A stretch of 41,930 nt of DNA from Polynucleobacter sp. (GCA_030157655.1 JAOAUK010000029.1:19904-61833), one strand, 5' to 3'; numbered from the stretch's first letter, positions 1 to 10,265 are shown. Made by a program: numbers and translations. Notes: generated by a model from the letters alone, not told the origin.

Positions 1-1215
1 TGGTGGCAAGTCATACAAGTTCTTGTCAGCAGCTTCACCTGGATGAATCTTGTTTTGGATACCATCCAAACCAGCCATCATCAATGCAGAGAAACACAAG
101 TATGGGTTAGCCAATGGGTCTGGGAAACGAGTTTCAATACGACGACCCTTAGGATTCGCAACGTGTGGAATACGGATAGAAGCAGAACGGTTACGTGCTG
201 AGTAAGCCAACTTAACTGGAGCTTCGAAACCTGGAACCAAACGCTTGTATGAGTTTGTACCTGGGTTAGTGATAGCATTCAATGCACGTGCGTGCTTGAT
301 GATACCGCCGATGTAGTACAAAGCAAGATCTGACAAACCTGCGTAGCCGTTACCAGCGAACAAGTTCTGACCGTCTTTCCAAATAGATTGGTGAACGTGC
401 ATACCTGAACCGTTGTCACCAACGATTGGTTTTGGCATGAATGTAGCTGTTTTGCCATAAGCATGAGCTACGTTTTGAATCACGTACTTTTGCAAGATTG
501 TCCAGTCAGCACGTTGAACCAATGTGCTGAATTTTGTACCTAATTCGTTTTGGCCTTGACCAGCAACTTCATGGTGATGAACTTCAACTGGAATACCTAA
601 AGATTCCAAGATCAAGCACATTTCTGAACGCATATCTTGGAATGTGTCTACTGGAGCTACTGGGAAGTAACCGCCTTTTTTACCTGGACGGTGACCTGTA
701 TTGCCATGCTCATATGCTGTAGCAGATGCCCAAGGAGCTTCTTCAGATTCAACCTTGTAGAAACAACCTTGCATGTCGTTGCCCCAAGTAATGCTGTCAA
801 ATACAAAGAACTCTGGCTCTGGACCAAAGTAAGCTGTATCACCAATACCTGTGCTCTTTAAATATGCTTCAGCGCGCTTAGCGATAGAACGTGGGTCACG
901 GTCATAGCCCTTGCCATCAGATGGCTCGATAACGTCGCATGAAAGAACCAATGTTGGCTCTTCATAGAATGGGTCGATGTATGCAGTCACTGGATCTGGC
1001 ATAAGCAACATGTCTGATGCTTCAATACCTTTCCAACCAGCGATAGATGAGCCGTCAAATGCATGACCACTCTCAAATTTATCTTCATCAAAGTGAGATA
1101 CAGGCACAGATACGTGCTGCTCTTTACCTTTAGTGTCTGTAAAGCGGAAGTCTACAAAAGTTACTTCTTTTTCTTTTGCAAGCTTCATTACATCTGCGAC
1201 GGTCTTCGTTGTCAT
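1..1215 (-). CDS. glnA: Type I glutamine synthetase, C-terminus cut off by the window edge
   Basis: Reading the minus strand from ATG at 1215 gives [64 protein letters not shown]...PEPEFFVFD, open to position 1 (405 codons). SD GGAG lies about 6 nt upstream. Absent from the ORF track because it has no stop in the window. Confidence 0.97.
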   Translation of the reverse strand, partial: MTTKTVADVMKLAKEKEVTFVDFRFTDTKGKEQHVSVPVSHFDEDKFESGHAFDGSSIAGWKGIEASDMLLMPDPVTAYIDPFYEEPTLVLSCDVIEPSDGKGYDRDPRSIAKRAEAYLKSTGIGDTAYFGPEPEFFVFDSITWGNDMQGCFYKVESEEAPWASATAYEHGNTGHRPGKKGGYFPVAPVDTFQDMRSEMCLILESLGIPVEVHHHEVAGQGQNELGTKFSTLVQRADWTILQKYVIQNVAHAYGKTATFMPKPIVGDNGSGMHVHQSIWKDGQNLFAGNGYAGLSDLALYYIGGIIKHARALNAITNPGTNSYKRLVPGFEAPVKLAYSARNRSASIRIPHVANPKGRRIETRFPDPLANPYLCFSALMMAGLDGIQNKIHPGEAADKNLYDLPP

Positions 1216-1291
1216 GCAAATCTCCTATTGGAACAATCTCAAATCAGCCATGCAGTGTTTTAGCACCACACAACCCACTAACTAAAAACTA

Positions 1292-1307
1292 TGCACAAAG
1301 CATGCCA
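1292..1307 (-). promoter_or_regulatory. Predicted sigma54 (-24/-12) promoter of glnA
   Basis: Minus strand TGGCATGCTTTGTGCA against TGGCACG-N4-TTGCW: invariant GG-N10-GC spacing kept, 2 mismatches. Confidence 0.7.
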
Positions 1308-1372
1308 AATAAACATGCCTCATATTCTTAACTACATTTTAGGTCAAAAAGACCCTAGTACCCATCTTAAAT

Positions 1373-1408
1373 GCACCAATTTAGTGCTGTTAAGCACTAA
1401 AACAAAGC
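1373..1408. promoter_or_regulatory. NtrC-like enhancer sites upstream of glnA
   Basis: GCACC-AATTT-AGTGC (1373-1387) matches GCACY-N5-RGTGC exactly. A weaker GCACT-AAAAC-AAAGC (1394-1408) is 21 bp away. They lie about 100-120 bp upstream of the predicted sigma54 start. Confidence 0.65.
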
Positions 1409-1418
1409 TAATGAGGTA

Positions 1419-2243
1419 TTAATCCCCATTATTGTGCAAATCGTGGATTATATGACCCAAATCCTGCACACCCTGCCTTAGTTTGGGCCAAGCCAACTCA
1501 ACCTGCGCTGATTGGCCTTTAACACCTAACTCTATATGACGCTTGGCAAAAACACCTGTCTTCTGAGGATCACCCACAGATGGCAAGCTAAATACTTTGA
1601 CATCAGGGTAGGTATTTTCAATCTTTTCCATCAGTGGTGTCAAACTAGCTTCCATGGCCATAGGCACAATAAAACTACGCTCTAAGAAATCTACCTGATG
1701 AAACAAGTCCTTATAGAAATGATCTAAAACCCAAGTCATCATTGGTGCAGCCATCACAGGAAAGCCTGGCACAAAATAATGCTCTCGAATCGTGAATCCT
1801 GGGATTTGATTAAAGGGATTTGGGATGATCTGGCTCCCCTTTGGAAACTCCCCCATTTTCATGCGTAGTAAATTATCTGAGCTGTTGAGGTCCCCTTTGA
1901 TCGGGTCTCCTTCAGCCATGGTGATAATTCTTTGGGTAATGAGTTGCTTCGCCTCAGGATGCAATTTCAAAGGAAGGTTGAGTGCCGCTGCAGCACATTG
2001 TCTGGTGTGGTCATCTGGTGTTGAACCAATACCACCGGTACTAAATACAACATCATTAGTAGCAAAGCTTCTTCTTAGAACTTCAGTGATCGCTTCTCGA
2101 TCATCTCCCACATATTCAACTTGAGATAGCGATAAGCCGCGCTCACTGAGCAACTCAATCATCTTCGCCATATGCTTATCTTGTCTCTTACCAGACAAGA
2201 TTTCATCACCCACAACAATCAAACGAAATTTTCTATTAGCCAT
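1419..2243 (-). CDS. Molybdopterin-binding / CinA N-terminal-like protein
   Basis: MANRKFRLIVVGDEILSGKRQDKHMAKMIELL...FSTGGIGSTPDDHT is a MoCF-type motif. ATG at 2243 with SD AGGTGA is preferred over the track start at 2255. Confidence 0.85.
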   Translation of the reverse strand: MANRKFRLIVVGDEILSGKRQDKHMAKMIELLSERGLSLSQVEYVGDDREAITEVLRRSFATNDVVFSTGGIGSTPDDHTRQCAAAALNLPLKLHPEAKQLITQRIITMAEGDPIKGDLNSSDNLLRMKMGEFPKGSQIIPNPFNQIPGFTIREHYFVPGFPVMAAPMMTWVLDHFYKDLFHQVDFLERSFIVPMAMEASLTPLMEKIENTYPDVKVFSLPSVGDPQKTGVFAKRHIELGVKGQSAQVELAWPKLRQGVQDLGHIIHDLHNNGD

Positions 2244-2244
2244 A

Positions 2245-3057
2245 TTAAGAGTCACCTAAAACAATTCCATGCACGGCTCGATGCTCACGCAATGCATTCA
2301 ATAAATAGTGTGCAAACCAAAGTGCTGAAAATATAAATACAACGGAATAAATCCAAAGTACTACAAATGAGACAACTGGAAAAAAGATAATCGCTACAGC
2401 TGAGGTTGCCCAAAAGAATGTTGGCACAGCCCCCATCAATCCGCAAAGAATGCCCATGGTCAACAAACTCCAACGATGAGTCTGCATTAGCGACTGTCGC
2501 TCAGCCTCCGTGGCATGGTGCGCGAGCACGTCATAACTCATCAAACGCATGGTGAGCCAACCCCAAAACAATGGCGGCAAAATGGCCACCATAGGGGGCA
2601 CCCACCAAATAGGTAAGGTCATGAGCACCAAGGCGCAGCAAATGACAATCGATACAAAGGCATAAAGAATGCTGCGAATCAGACCTCCCTCATGGGCTTG
2701 ATATAAACCTTGATAATTAGGCTGCCTAGCAATATGCCGAATCACAGCAGGAACTGAGGTAAAGGCCACTAACACTAGTAATGAAATAGTAATCACGGGG
2801 ATTAAAATAATCACCAATAACAACGGCGCCATCACCGCCCTGATCTCATCCCACCCTGTTGCCGACATCACATCCGCCATCCAGGCGGTTAAAAATGAGT
2901 TCGTAATAAAAAATCTTATCGACTCAAGCGCAGGTTCCCACATAAAGAAAAACAGTAACGCCCAAAAGATACTGACCATCATGAATGGGCGCAAACTCAG
3001 CCACAACATCTTGGGATGCATTAGACCAACAATCGACAAACCAAAAGATCGAAGCAC
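2245..3057 (-). CDS. EI24 (CysZ-like) domain multi-pass membrane protein
   Basis: Hydrophobic translation MLRSFGLSIVGLMHPKMLWLSLRPFMM... with EI24-like layout; GTG start with SD AAGGA. Confidence 0.75.
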   Translation of the reverse strand: MLRSFGLSIVGLMHPKMLWLSLRPFMMVSIFWALLFFFMWEPALESIRFFITNSFLTAWMADVMSATGWDEIRAVMAPLLLVIILIPVITISLLVLVAFTSVPAVIRHIARQPNYQGLYQAHEGGLIRSILYAFVSIVICCALVLMTLPIWWVPPMVAILPPLFWGWLTMRLMSYDVLAHHATEAERQSLMQTHRWSLLTMGILCGLMGAVPTFFWATSAVAIIFFPVVSFVVLWIYSVVFIFSALWFAHYLLNALREHRAVHGIVLGDS

Positions 3058-3075
3058 AAAATCCTTATTGAAAAT

Positions 3076-4056
3076 TTAACTGGTTTTTCTAAGCGTACGC
3101 CATGCGTGCTTCAAACCTTGCCACTGATGCGCCAGCACATGGTTTGAGACGTCCAAATTCTTAACGCCCGTAGGATGTGCCTGAGAATTAAATATAGCGG
3201 TCTTAAACATCATGTCCCACCACGGAAACAAAATACCAAAATTACACCCGCCTAAAACACCCGGCTTACCTGGGGCTTCATGACCCATGCCAATTGCATG
3301 ATGGTAGCGATGAAACTTAGGCGAAATAATCAAATACTTGAACCAACCATGGTCAATGTCGATATTGCCATGCTGCCAACTTTGCAATAACTGACCCACG
3401 GCAATCAGCCATAGGAATTGCATCGGCTCAACACCAATCATCAAGGCCAACGCTGCAAATACAGCAGAATGACCGATGTCATCTAAGAAGTGATTGCGAT
3501 TATCTGTCCACACAGTCATGTATTTCTGACTGTGATGCAAAGCATGCAATTGCCACCACCAGCTCCAATGGTGGGAGGCTCTGTGATAAAGGTATTCGCC
3601 AAAATCCAGAATCACTAGGTACACCAAAAAGCTCACCCACGGAATTGAAGTAACGCCAGGAACCCAACCTTCTACATTCAACCGATGAAATTGAAGGTCA
3701 TGGAGCTGCGCCTCAAACCAAAAGTACAAATCTGAAAAACTAAAAAAAAGAATTAACTTAACGAATCCCAAGCGATGGATCAGGGTATAAAAAACATCAA
3801 CCACTTGTGCAATTTTTCGTTGCTTTAGCACTTGTGAATCCTTTGATGCAGATTCAACAGGAAACATTTTTTCTAGAGGCCTAAACACCAACAAGATAAT
3901 GATGACTTGAAACACGCCAAATAAAAACCAATCCAGACCACCGATTGCATCATCTGCATAACCCATACCACCAAGAGCATACAAAATAGGCAAGACTATC
4001 TCCTGCATCATCCATTCTTGGAGACTGGCATACCAGGCAGTTATAGAGCTGATCAT
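3076..4056 (-). CDS. Sterol desaturase / fatty acid hydroxylase superfamily membrane protein
   Basis: Histidine clusters HRASHH, HALHHS and HRYHHA in a multi-pass membrane protein. Confidence 0.88.
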   Translation of the reverse strand: MISSITAWYASLQEWMMQEIVLPILYALGGMGYADDAIGGLDWFLFGVFQVIIILLVFRPLEKMFPVESASKDSQVLKQRKIAQVVDVFYTLIHRLGFVKLILFFSFSDLYFWFEAQLHDLQFHRLNVEGWVPGVTSIPWVSFLVYLVILDFGEYLYHRASHHWSWWWQLHALHHSQKYMTVWTDNRNHFLDDIGHSAVFAALALMIGVEPMQFLWLIAVGQLLQSWQHGNIDIDHGWFKYLIISPKFHRYHHAIGMGHEAPGKPGVLGGCNFGILFPWWDMMFKTAIFNSQAHPTGVKNLDVSNHVLAHQWQGLKHAWRTLRKTS

Positions 4057-4826
4057 GGCTTTATTATTCTTGAAATTTCAGAATGCTGCTGAAGACCCAA
4101 TATCGTGTCAAAACAATAGCCTTTTTTCTTAAGCCCTACGATCAAAGGCTCAAGCACTGCTGGAGCCCAAGGATCTTTTCTAGACCATATACCCAAGTGC
4201 GCCACAGCAATATCACCGGGCTTTAATTCTGCAAGAGCCTTTTTAAGCAATTGCTGGTTAGGGAATTTTTCGGATGACAGCTCGTCTCCTAAAAATCCTG
4301 ACTTAGACCAGCCCACATGCCTATAACCACAGACCTCTCCCATCTGAATATATTGAGATGAGACTTTTCCACCAGGCGCTCGCCATATTGGATCTAATGA
4401 ACCACCTGTTAGCTTTTCAAAACGCTGCTTGACTAAATTCATGTCAGCACACAAACCATCTTGTGACATCTTTCTGGCTTTATTCGCATCAGGACCAAAC
4501 TGAGACTTCACCATAACCGCTGATTGATCAAGGTCTTTCACAAGGTAGGTATGGTAATAAGTGTGATTACCAAATGCATGGCCATCTTTTTTGAGTCCTT
4601 GCCAATAGCCTGCCCACGAATCATCCAATGAAAAATCACCACGCTTAGTTTTTTCATTGGCCAAGAAAAAAGTGGCTTTGACCTCATGCTTGCGCAACAC
4701 TTGAGCAACATATTCAGCCACATCCATATTGCCCGTATCGAATGTCAAATATATGGGCTTATTGCAAGCCGCTGCTTGCAAATTAAAACTTGCTAGAACT
4801 AATAGACTGACGACTATTTTTTTCAA
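4053..4826 (-). CDS. Secreted polysaccharide deacetylase-like (CE4) protein
   Basis: Signal peptide plus YLTFDTGN, GNHTYYH, WRAPGGK and AVAHLG motifs; overlaps the next gene by ATGA. Confidence 0.85.
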   Translation of the reverse strand: MKKIVVSLLVLASFNLQAAACNKPIYLTFDTGNMDVAEYVAQVLRKHEVKATFFLANEKTKRGDFSLDDSWAGYWQGLKKDGHAFGNHTYYHTYLVKDLDQSAVMVKSQFGPDANKARKMSQDGLCADMNLVKQRFEKLTGGSLDPIWRAPGGKVSSQYIQMGEVCGYRHVGWSKSGFLGDELSSEKFPNQQLLKKALAELKPGDIAVAHLGIWSRKDPWAPAVLEPLIVGLKKKGYCFDTILGLQQHSEISRIIKP

Positions 4827-4846
4827 GCGCCACTCCTAATGGGTGA

Positions 4847-5851
4847 TTACTGCCATCCAGCACTTGGGTAAAAGAAAATACCGTGAGGACTTTTACCTAC
4901 TGGAATAGTTGTCATTAATTTCCTAGAAGCAATGTCAATCACCCCCACCTTTTTGGAAAATCTAAAAGTCACCCAAAGCTCTTTACCATCCGGTGTAACG
5001 TCCATGCAATCTGGGCCAGCTGGTAAACCAGTGATATCAGCTACCTTCTCTAACTTTTCCATATCCAAAAGGCTGATTGTTGACTCAACTCGGTTAGTCA
5101 AGAAAATATGTCGCTTATCGCCTAAAGGTCTAAAGTTGTGAGCTGCTCTACCCGTTTTAATTTCCTTAATAATTTTTTGGTTTTTCCAATCAATGACCTG
5201 CACTGAATCCGCACCTGTTAGACCTACCAATAAATATTTATCGCCAGGCGTCATCCAAACACCAGCAGGAGCTTTACCTACAGCCATCTTCCAAATGATC
5301 TCTTGTGTTTCTAGATCAATTGCGACCAACTCATTGGAATCCTGAAGCGTTACAAAAGTAATTTTGCTATTACTTGTAAAGGTAATGTGACTTGGTGTTT
5401 TTGGCGCTTTAACTACCTTCACCAACTTCAACTCACGATCTTTAGCCGCATAAATGTCCACGCGATCTAAACGATTACCTGCAGCAATAAACCATTTTTT
5501 ATCTGGCGAATAACCAATATGGTACGGATCAATGATGTTTGGCGTGCGGCCTTGCAAATCTCCTGTCTTAGGATCTAAAAATGCAACATCGTTACCAACT
5601 GCATTAGCTACCAACACAGATTTCTGATCTGGTGTGATCATCAAGTGATGAGGCTCTTTACCAATTGGAAATGTTTTATAAACAGCACGCTTATCCATAT
5701 CGATCAAGCTAACACTTGCCTCACCTGAATTTAAGACGATGGCCGTTCTCTTAGGAGACTCTGATGGTGAGGCAACCGCAAAGCTTGTGATTAAGGAGAG
5801 GGCCACAAATAGTGTGGCGAATTGAGATATTTTTTTGGTTTTATTGAGCAT
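4847..5851 (-). CDS. YncE-like / cytochrome D1-type beta-propeller protein, exported
   Basis: Signal peptide and repeated GKxPHHLMITPDQKSVLVANA..., GKSPHGIFF propeller blades. Confidence 0.85.
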   Translation of the reverse strand: MLNKTKKISQFATLFVALSLITSFAVASPSESPKRTAIVLNSGEASVSLIDMDKRAVYKTFPIGKEPHHLMITPDQKSVLVANAVGNDVAFLDPKTGDLQGRTPNIIDPYHIGYSPDKKWFIAAGNRLDRVDIYAAKDRELKLVKVVKAPKTPSHITFTSNSKITFVTLQDSNELVAIDLETQEIIWKMAVGKAPAGVWMTPGDKYLLVGLTGADSVQVIDWKNQKIIKEIKTGRAAHNFRPLGDKRHIFLTNRVESTISLLDMEKLEKVADITGLPAGPDCMDVTPDGKELWVTFRFSKKVGVIDIASRKLMTTIPVGKSPHGIFFYPSAGWQ

Positions 5852-5857
5852 GCGGTG

Positions 5858-5863
5858 ATTTTA
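5858..5863 (-). promoter_or_regulatory. Predicted -10 box 6 nt from the start codon of the YncE-like gene
   Basis: Minus strand ATGACT-N17-TAAAAT-CACCGC-ATG; no SD. Confidence 0.5.
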
Positions 5864-5946
5864 AGACCCAAAATGCTAAAAGTCATAAAACCACCACTGT
5901 TTTTATTGATATGACACAAAACCTTCTTTAGTCGCCACTTGTTGGC

Positions 5947-6240
5947 TTAATGCATTAGATTGTGCTGAACCATGCTGGCTATCACAATCGCAGCAAAAAA
6001 ACCTAAGATCCATTTGATTGTCTTGATCTCAGAATTAATAGTTTTAATTTCCATCTTAATTTCTAGTATTTCAGCTTTGCATTCATTAGATGTCTTATCT
6101 AAATCCTCTTTTGTTGCCAATCGCCCCAATTGACTATTCATGAACTCATTAAATATGGATACAAGCGTTTTTGCTTGCCTACCATCCATGCCTGAATCAA
6201 TCAAATCATTAACTGTTTTGAGCGTATCTATGTACATCAT
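5947..6240 (-). CDS. Small coiled-coil protein with C-terminal TM helix (DUF1640/CCDC90-like)
   Basis: LATKEDLDKTSNECKAEILEIKMEIKTINSEIKTIKWILGFFAAIVIASMV: heptad-like coil then a TM segment. Confidence 0.65.
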   Translation of the reverse strand: MMYIDTLKTVNDLIDSGMDGRQAKTLVSIFNEFMNSQLGRLATKEDLDKTSNECKAEILEIKMEIKTINSEIKTIKWILGFFAAIVIASMVQHNLMH

Positions 6241-6267
6241 CGCACTATCCCCTTTTTTAATTACGTT

Positions 6268-6288
6268 TACTTATATTTTTTATAAGTA
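6268..6288. promoter_or_regulatory. Inverted repeat TACTTAT-N7-ATAAGTA upstream of the coiled-coil gene
   Basis: Core CTTAT-ATTTTTT-ATAAG at 6270-6286, about 30 bp upstream of the start at 6240. Confidence 0.45.
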
Positions 6289-6334
6289 TAAGGGTATCAA
6301 TACTGCAGACAACAAAGACCACACAAGTAATCAG

Positions 6335-9300
6335 CTATTTTCTTAGGCTATCGAGAATTTTTTGTAGGCGCTTAGATGACATCGGCGTGGGTGTCTTTAA
6401 CTCTTGAGCATAGAGCGCGACTCTTAGCTCCTCCAATTGCCAGCGGAAGTCCTCTAAACGAACATCTACTGCACCACCGTATGCTTTTTGAGCCTGAATC
6501 ATTTTGCTCCATGGATTGGCAAGCGATTGCCACTCCTGCTGACATTGCGCATCTCTGCTTGGATTGGCTCTTAACTTATCTATGCGCATGTTGACGGCCT
6601 TCAAATACCTTGGCAGATGTACCAAGTATTCATAAGGTGTCTTGGCAACAAATTGTTGATGAATCAAGTTTTGAATTTGCTGAGCAACATCTGCATGAGC
6701 ACTAGCCGACAAAGCCTTTAACTGAGCCATGCGCTTTTGCAAATCCGCATGTGCCTGCAGGCTGGCCAATGTATGTCTTGCTACCTCTTGAGCAATCAGG
6801 GCTAGTTTGGGTTTACCTTGGTCCAGACGTTCTTTAAATGTCGCAGCACTAGTTGGCAATGGCTCCATTAAACAGGATCGCTCGATAGCCAAATCGATCA
6901 CTTGCGTCATCAAGTCTTCAGCATTGCCAATACTCATAAATAAAAGACCGAGATCTCTAGCGCCAGGCAATTGCTTATGCAAGGCCTTAATGGTCTCGCG
7001 CATCGGAATCGCAAACAATCTCTTTAAACCTAGTCGATGCGCTTTTCTGGCAAGCTCAGGATCATCAAATACTTCAATATCGCAATGAGTTTGCTGATCT
7101 ACCAAAGCGGGATAACCATACAAGGTCTGTTTACCCCTCTTAATCTCTAACATCTCAGATAACTCACCAAAAGACCAATCCTTGATGTTGTCTGTTTGGG
7201 CAATTCCAGCATGATTATTCTGGCTTGCTGACTGATTGGGTGACGCCAGCTTTGGCTGATGCGTACTCGGCGCTGCAATTTGGTTCACAGCAGTAGCGGC
7301 AACTTCCTGAAATACCTCTCTAGCAGCTTGCGCATGCTCCGCTCTTAACTTTCCAAGGTTGCGCTCCAAATCAATTTGACGCCCATACTCATCAACTAAA
7401 CGGAAGTTCATAAAACAATGTAGCGGTAAATTTTCAGGACGAAAATCTGCGCGCTGAACTTGTAATTGAGTTTGCTCACGAATATCTGCAATCAAAGCAT
7501 CTAAATAGTCACCTTCACCAAAAGTATTGTTTTCTGAAGTTCGCTCAACGAATTTTTTAGCGTAGTCAGGCAAAGGTACACAATAACGACGTAACTTCTG
7601 CGGCAACGACTTGAGATACAACTGTGTTTTTTCAAGAGCTAAGCCAGGCACTAACCACTCACAACGTCGTTGATCAACTTGATTGAGCAATGCCAAAGGC
7701 ACCACCATGGTGACTCCATCTTTAGGGCTACCAGGTTCAAAGTGGTAACTCAACTGCAGCTCTGTTCCAGCCATTTTGATGGTCTTAGGATAACGATCCA
7801 AAGTGATGCCAGCCGCCTCATGCCTCATCAAATCAGTTTTATCTAATTTGAGTGAGGCTATATTTTTGGCATCTTCTTTTAACCAAGCTTCCAAAGTGGG
7901 TTTACTAAAGATGAGCTCGGGTAAGTGTTGCTCATAAAAAGCAAAGAGCAACTCATCATCCACTAAAACGTCTTGACGTCGAGAGCGATGTTCTAAGGCT
8001 TCGATTTGCTTGATCAAATTTAAGTTATGCCAGAAAAAGCTATAGAGAGGTCCGCTTTGTTTTTGAGCTTGGGCCGCCTCTGTTTGGCCAAACAACTCTG
8101 CCTCAACCAGCGCCCTTTGGATAAAGATACGTCTTGCCTCCTGCGCATCTTTTGGCGCAAACCTAATTTTTCTACCGTGATAAATAGGTAAGCCATAAAG
8201 CGTGCCACGTTCATGAGCCATGACCTCCCCCTGGCGCGCATCCCAAAATGGATCACTCCAAGATCTAACGATGCGATGACTAGCCACCTTCTCCACCCAC
8301 ACCGGTTCAATTTTGGCAATTGTTCTGGCAAACAAACGACTTGTTTCTACCAACTCAGATGCCAAGATCCAGGCACCCGCTTTTTTACCAATTGTTGACC
8401 CTGGCCAGATATTTAGTTTGATGCCTCTTGCCCCTTCATAAATACCAGGGCCATTTTTATCATCTTCAGATTTTTTAGCGATGTTGCCTAACAAACCCGT
8501 TAGCAACGATAAGTGAACTTGCTCAAAGGTTGCGGGTGTCGCATTTTCTTTCCAACCCTGCTCAGTCAGTAATCGATGTAACTGACCATGCACATCACGC
8601 CACTCACGCATACGCCTTGGCGAGATGAAATGAGTCTTACAGAGGTTTTCTAATTGCCGATTACTTTGTTTATTAACAAGTGCATGCTGATACCAATCCC
8701 ATAACTTAACAAATGATAAAAACTCCGATCTCTCATCAGCAAATAATTTGTGGGCCGTATCAGCCGCTTGCACATAATCCATTGGGCGATCTCGAGGATC
8801 CTGGGTCGCCATAGCGGTGGCAATGATTAACACTTCTCTTAATGCTTGTTGTTCTTTTGCCGCCAACAACATACGTCCAACTCTTGGATCTAATGGCAGA
8901 GCTGCCAACTGTTTACCAATTGGGGTTAAAGCACCTTGTCTTGGCCCCTCAGACTCCATGGCACCCAACTCCTCTAGAAGCTGAACACCATCACTAATGG
9001 CTCTACCCATTGGGGGCTCAATAAAAGGAAACTCTTGAATGCGAGGCAACTTTAAAGCGCGCATACGCAAAATCACAGCAGCCAAAGAACTTCTTAAGAT
9101 CTCAGGGTCTGTGAATTTTGGTCTAGCGTTGTAATCGGTCTCGTCGTATAGGCGAATACAAATACCATCAGAAACACGACCGCAACGACCCGCCCTTTGA
9201 TTGGCGGCTGCTTGAGAAATAGGCTCAACCTGCAATTGCTCGACCTTGTTGCGATAAGAGTAGCGTTTTACCCTAGCTAGGCCCACATCAATCACAAATC

Positions 9301-10234
9301 GAATACCTGGCACAGTTAACGAGGTTTCAGCCACATTGGTAGCTAAAACAATTCTTCTACCCCCCGCAGACTGAAAAACCCGCTCTTGCTCTGCTACAGA
9401 CTGCCTTGCAAATAAGCTCAGCACCTCAGGATGAAAGCGTTGATTAAGAACATGGTCTTTACGAATCGCCTCGGCACAATCACGAATCTCTCGCTCACCT
9501 GGCAAAAATACCAAGATATCCCCTGCCGACTGAGCCCCATCACGCCATAACTGACCAACCGCCTCAACAACTGCATCTGGGATGTCTTTGGGTTCTTTTT
9601 GACCGGGCTCTAATAGTGGCTGATACCTCACCTCAACAGGATAGAGTCGACCACTCACTTCAATCACTGGAGCAGGCTGATCTTTAGACCCAAAATGTTG
9701 CGCAAAGCGATTAGCATCAATCGTGGCAGAAGTGACAATCACTTTGAGATCGGGACGCTTAGGTAAAAGCTGTCTTAAATAGCCTAGTAAAAAGTCAATA
9801 TTCAAACTACGCTCATGAGCCTCATCAATGATGATGGTGTCATAAGCATTCAATAACGGGTCTCTTTGCGTCTCAGCTAACAAAATACCGTCTGTCATGA
9901 GCTTCACAGAGGCCGTTGAGCTGGTTTTATCCGAAAAACGCACCTGATAACCCACATCCTCGCCGATCGGGCTACCAAGCTCCTGAGCGATTCTTTTGGC
10001 AGTTGATGTGGCAGCAATACGTCGTGGTTGGGTATGCCCAATTAATTTACCGGTTCCATTCGCTCTACCCCGACCCATGGCCAAACAGATCTTGGGTAGC
10101 TGCGTGGTCTTGCCAGAACCGGTTTCTCCGCACACAATAATGACCTGGTTCTGCTCCAAAGCTTGGGTGATTTTCTCCCTCTGCCCGGAGACAGGTAAGC
10201 TCTCTGGAAACTGAATTTTCAAAAGTTTGGTCAT
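6335..10234 (-). CDS. hrpA: ATP-dependent RNA helicase HrpA (DEAH box)
   Basis: GETGSGKTTQLPK, DEAHERS, QRAGRCGR motifs; about 1300 aa. ATG at 10234 (MTKLLKIQFPESLP) is an alternative to the track's GTG at 10264. Confidence 0.96.
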   Translation of the reverse strand: MTKLLKIQFPESLPVSGQREKITQALEQNQVIIVCGETGSGKTTQLPKICLAMGRGRANGTGKLIGHTQPRRIAATSTAKRIAQELGSPIGEDVGYQVRFSDKTSSTASVKLMTDGILLAETQRDPLLNAYDTIIIDEAHERSLNIDFLLGYLRQLLPKRPDLKVIVTSATIDANRFAQHFGSKDQPAPVIEVSGRLYPVEVRYQPLLEPGQKEPKDIPDAVVEAVGQLWRDGAQSAGDILVFLPGEREIRDCAEAIRKDHVLNQRFHPEVLSLFARQSVAEQERVFQSAGGRRIVLATNVAETSLTVPGIRFVIDVGLARVKRYSYRNKVEQLQVEPISQAAANQRAGRCGRVSDGICIRLYDETDYNARPKFTDPEILRSSLAAVILRMRALKLPRIQEFPFIEPPMGRAISDGVQLLEELGAMESEGPRQGALTPIGKQLAALPLDPRVGRMLLAAKEQQALREVLIIATAMATQDPRDRPMDYVQAADTAHKLFADERSEFLSFVKLWDWYQHALVNKQSNRQLENLCKTHFISPRRMREWRDVHGQLHRLLTEQGWKENATPATFEQVHLSLLTGLLGNIAKKSEDDKNGPGIYEGARGIKLNIWPGSTIGKKAGAWILASELVETSRLFARTIAKIEPVWVEKVASHRIVRSWSDPFWDARQGEVMAHERGTLYGLPIYHGRKIRFAPKDAQEARRIFIQRALVEAELFGQTEAAQAQKQSGPLYSFFWHNLNLIKQIEALEHRSRRQDVLVDDELLFAFYEQHLPELIFSKPTLEAWLKEDAKNIASLKLDKTDLMRHEAAGITLDRYPKTIKMAGTELQLSYHFEPGSPKDGVTMVVPLALLNQVDQRRCEWLVPGLALEKTQLYLKSLPQKLRRYCVPLPDYAKKFVERTSENNTFGEGDYLDALIADIREQTQLQVQRADFRPENLPLHCFMNFRLVDEYGRQIDLERNLGKLRAEHAQAAREVFQEVAATAVNQIAAPSTHQPKLASPNQSASQNNHAGIAQTDNIKDWSFGELSEMLEIKRGKQTLYGYPALVDQQTHCDIEVFDDPELARKAHRLGLKRLFAIPMRETIKALHKQLPGARDLGLLFMSIGNAEDLMTQVIDLAIERSCLMEPLPTSAATFKERLDQGKPKLALIAQEVARHTLASLQAHADLQKRMAQLKALSASAHADVAQQIQNLIHQQFVAKTPYEYLVHLPRYLKAVNMRIDKLRANPSRDAQCQQEWQSLANPWSKMIQAQKAYGGAVDVRLEDFRWQLEELRVALYAQELKTPTPMSSKRLQKILDSLRK

Positions 10235-10251
10235 TTTTTCAAGTTGCACCC

Positions 10252-10257
10252 TATAAT
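10252..10257 (+). promoter_or_regulatory. Predicted -10 box of argA, adjacent to its start codon
   Basis: TATAAT-ttttccac-ATG with no SD; possible weak -35 TTGGTC at 10227-10232 (19 bp spacer). Confidence 0.5.
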
Positions 10258-10265
10258 TTTCCACT

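Noticed and set aside
81-464. Minus-strand ORFs 81-278 and 279-464
   Set aside because: Out-of-frame readings inside glnA, whose true frame is open from 1215 to the window edge.
8020-8331. 103-aa minus-strand ORF inside hrpA
   Set aside because: Out-of-frame ORF within the hrpA coding sequence; no own signals.
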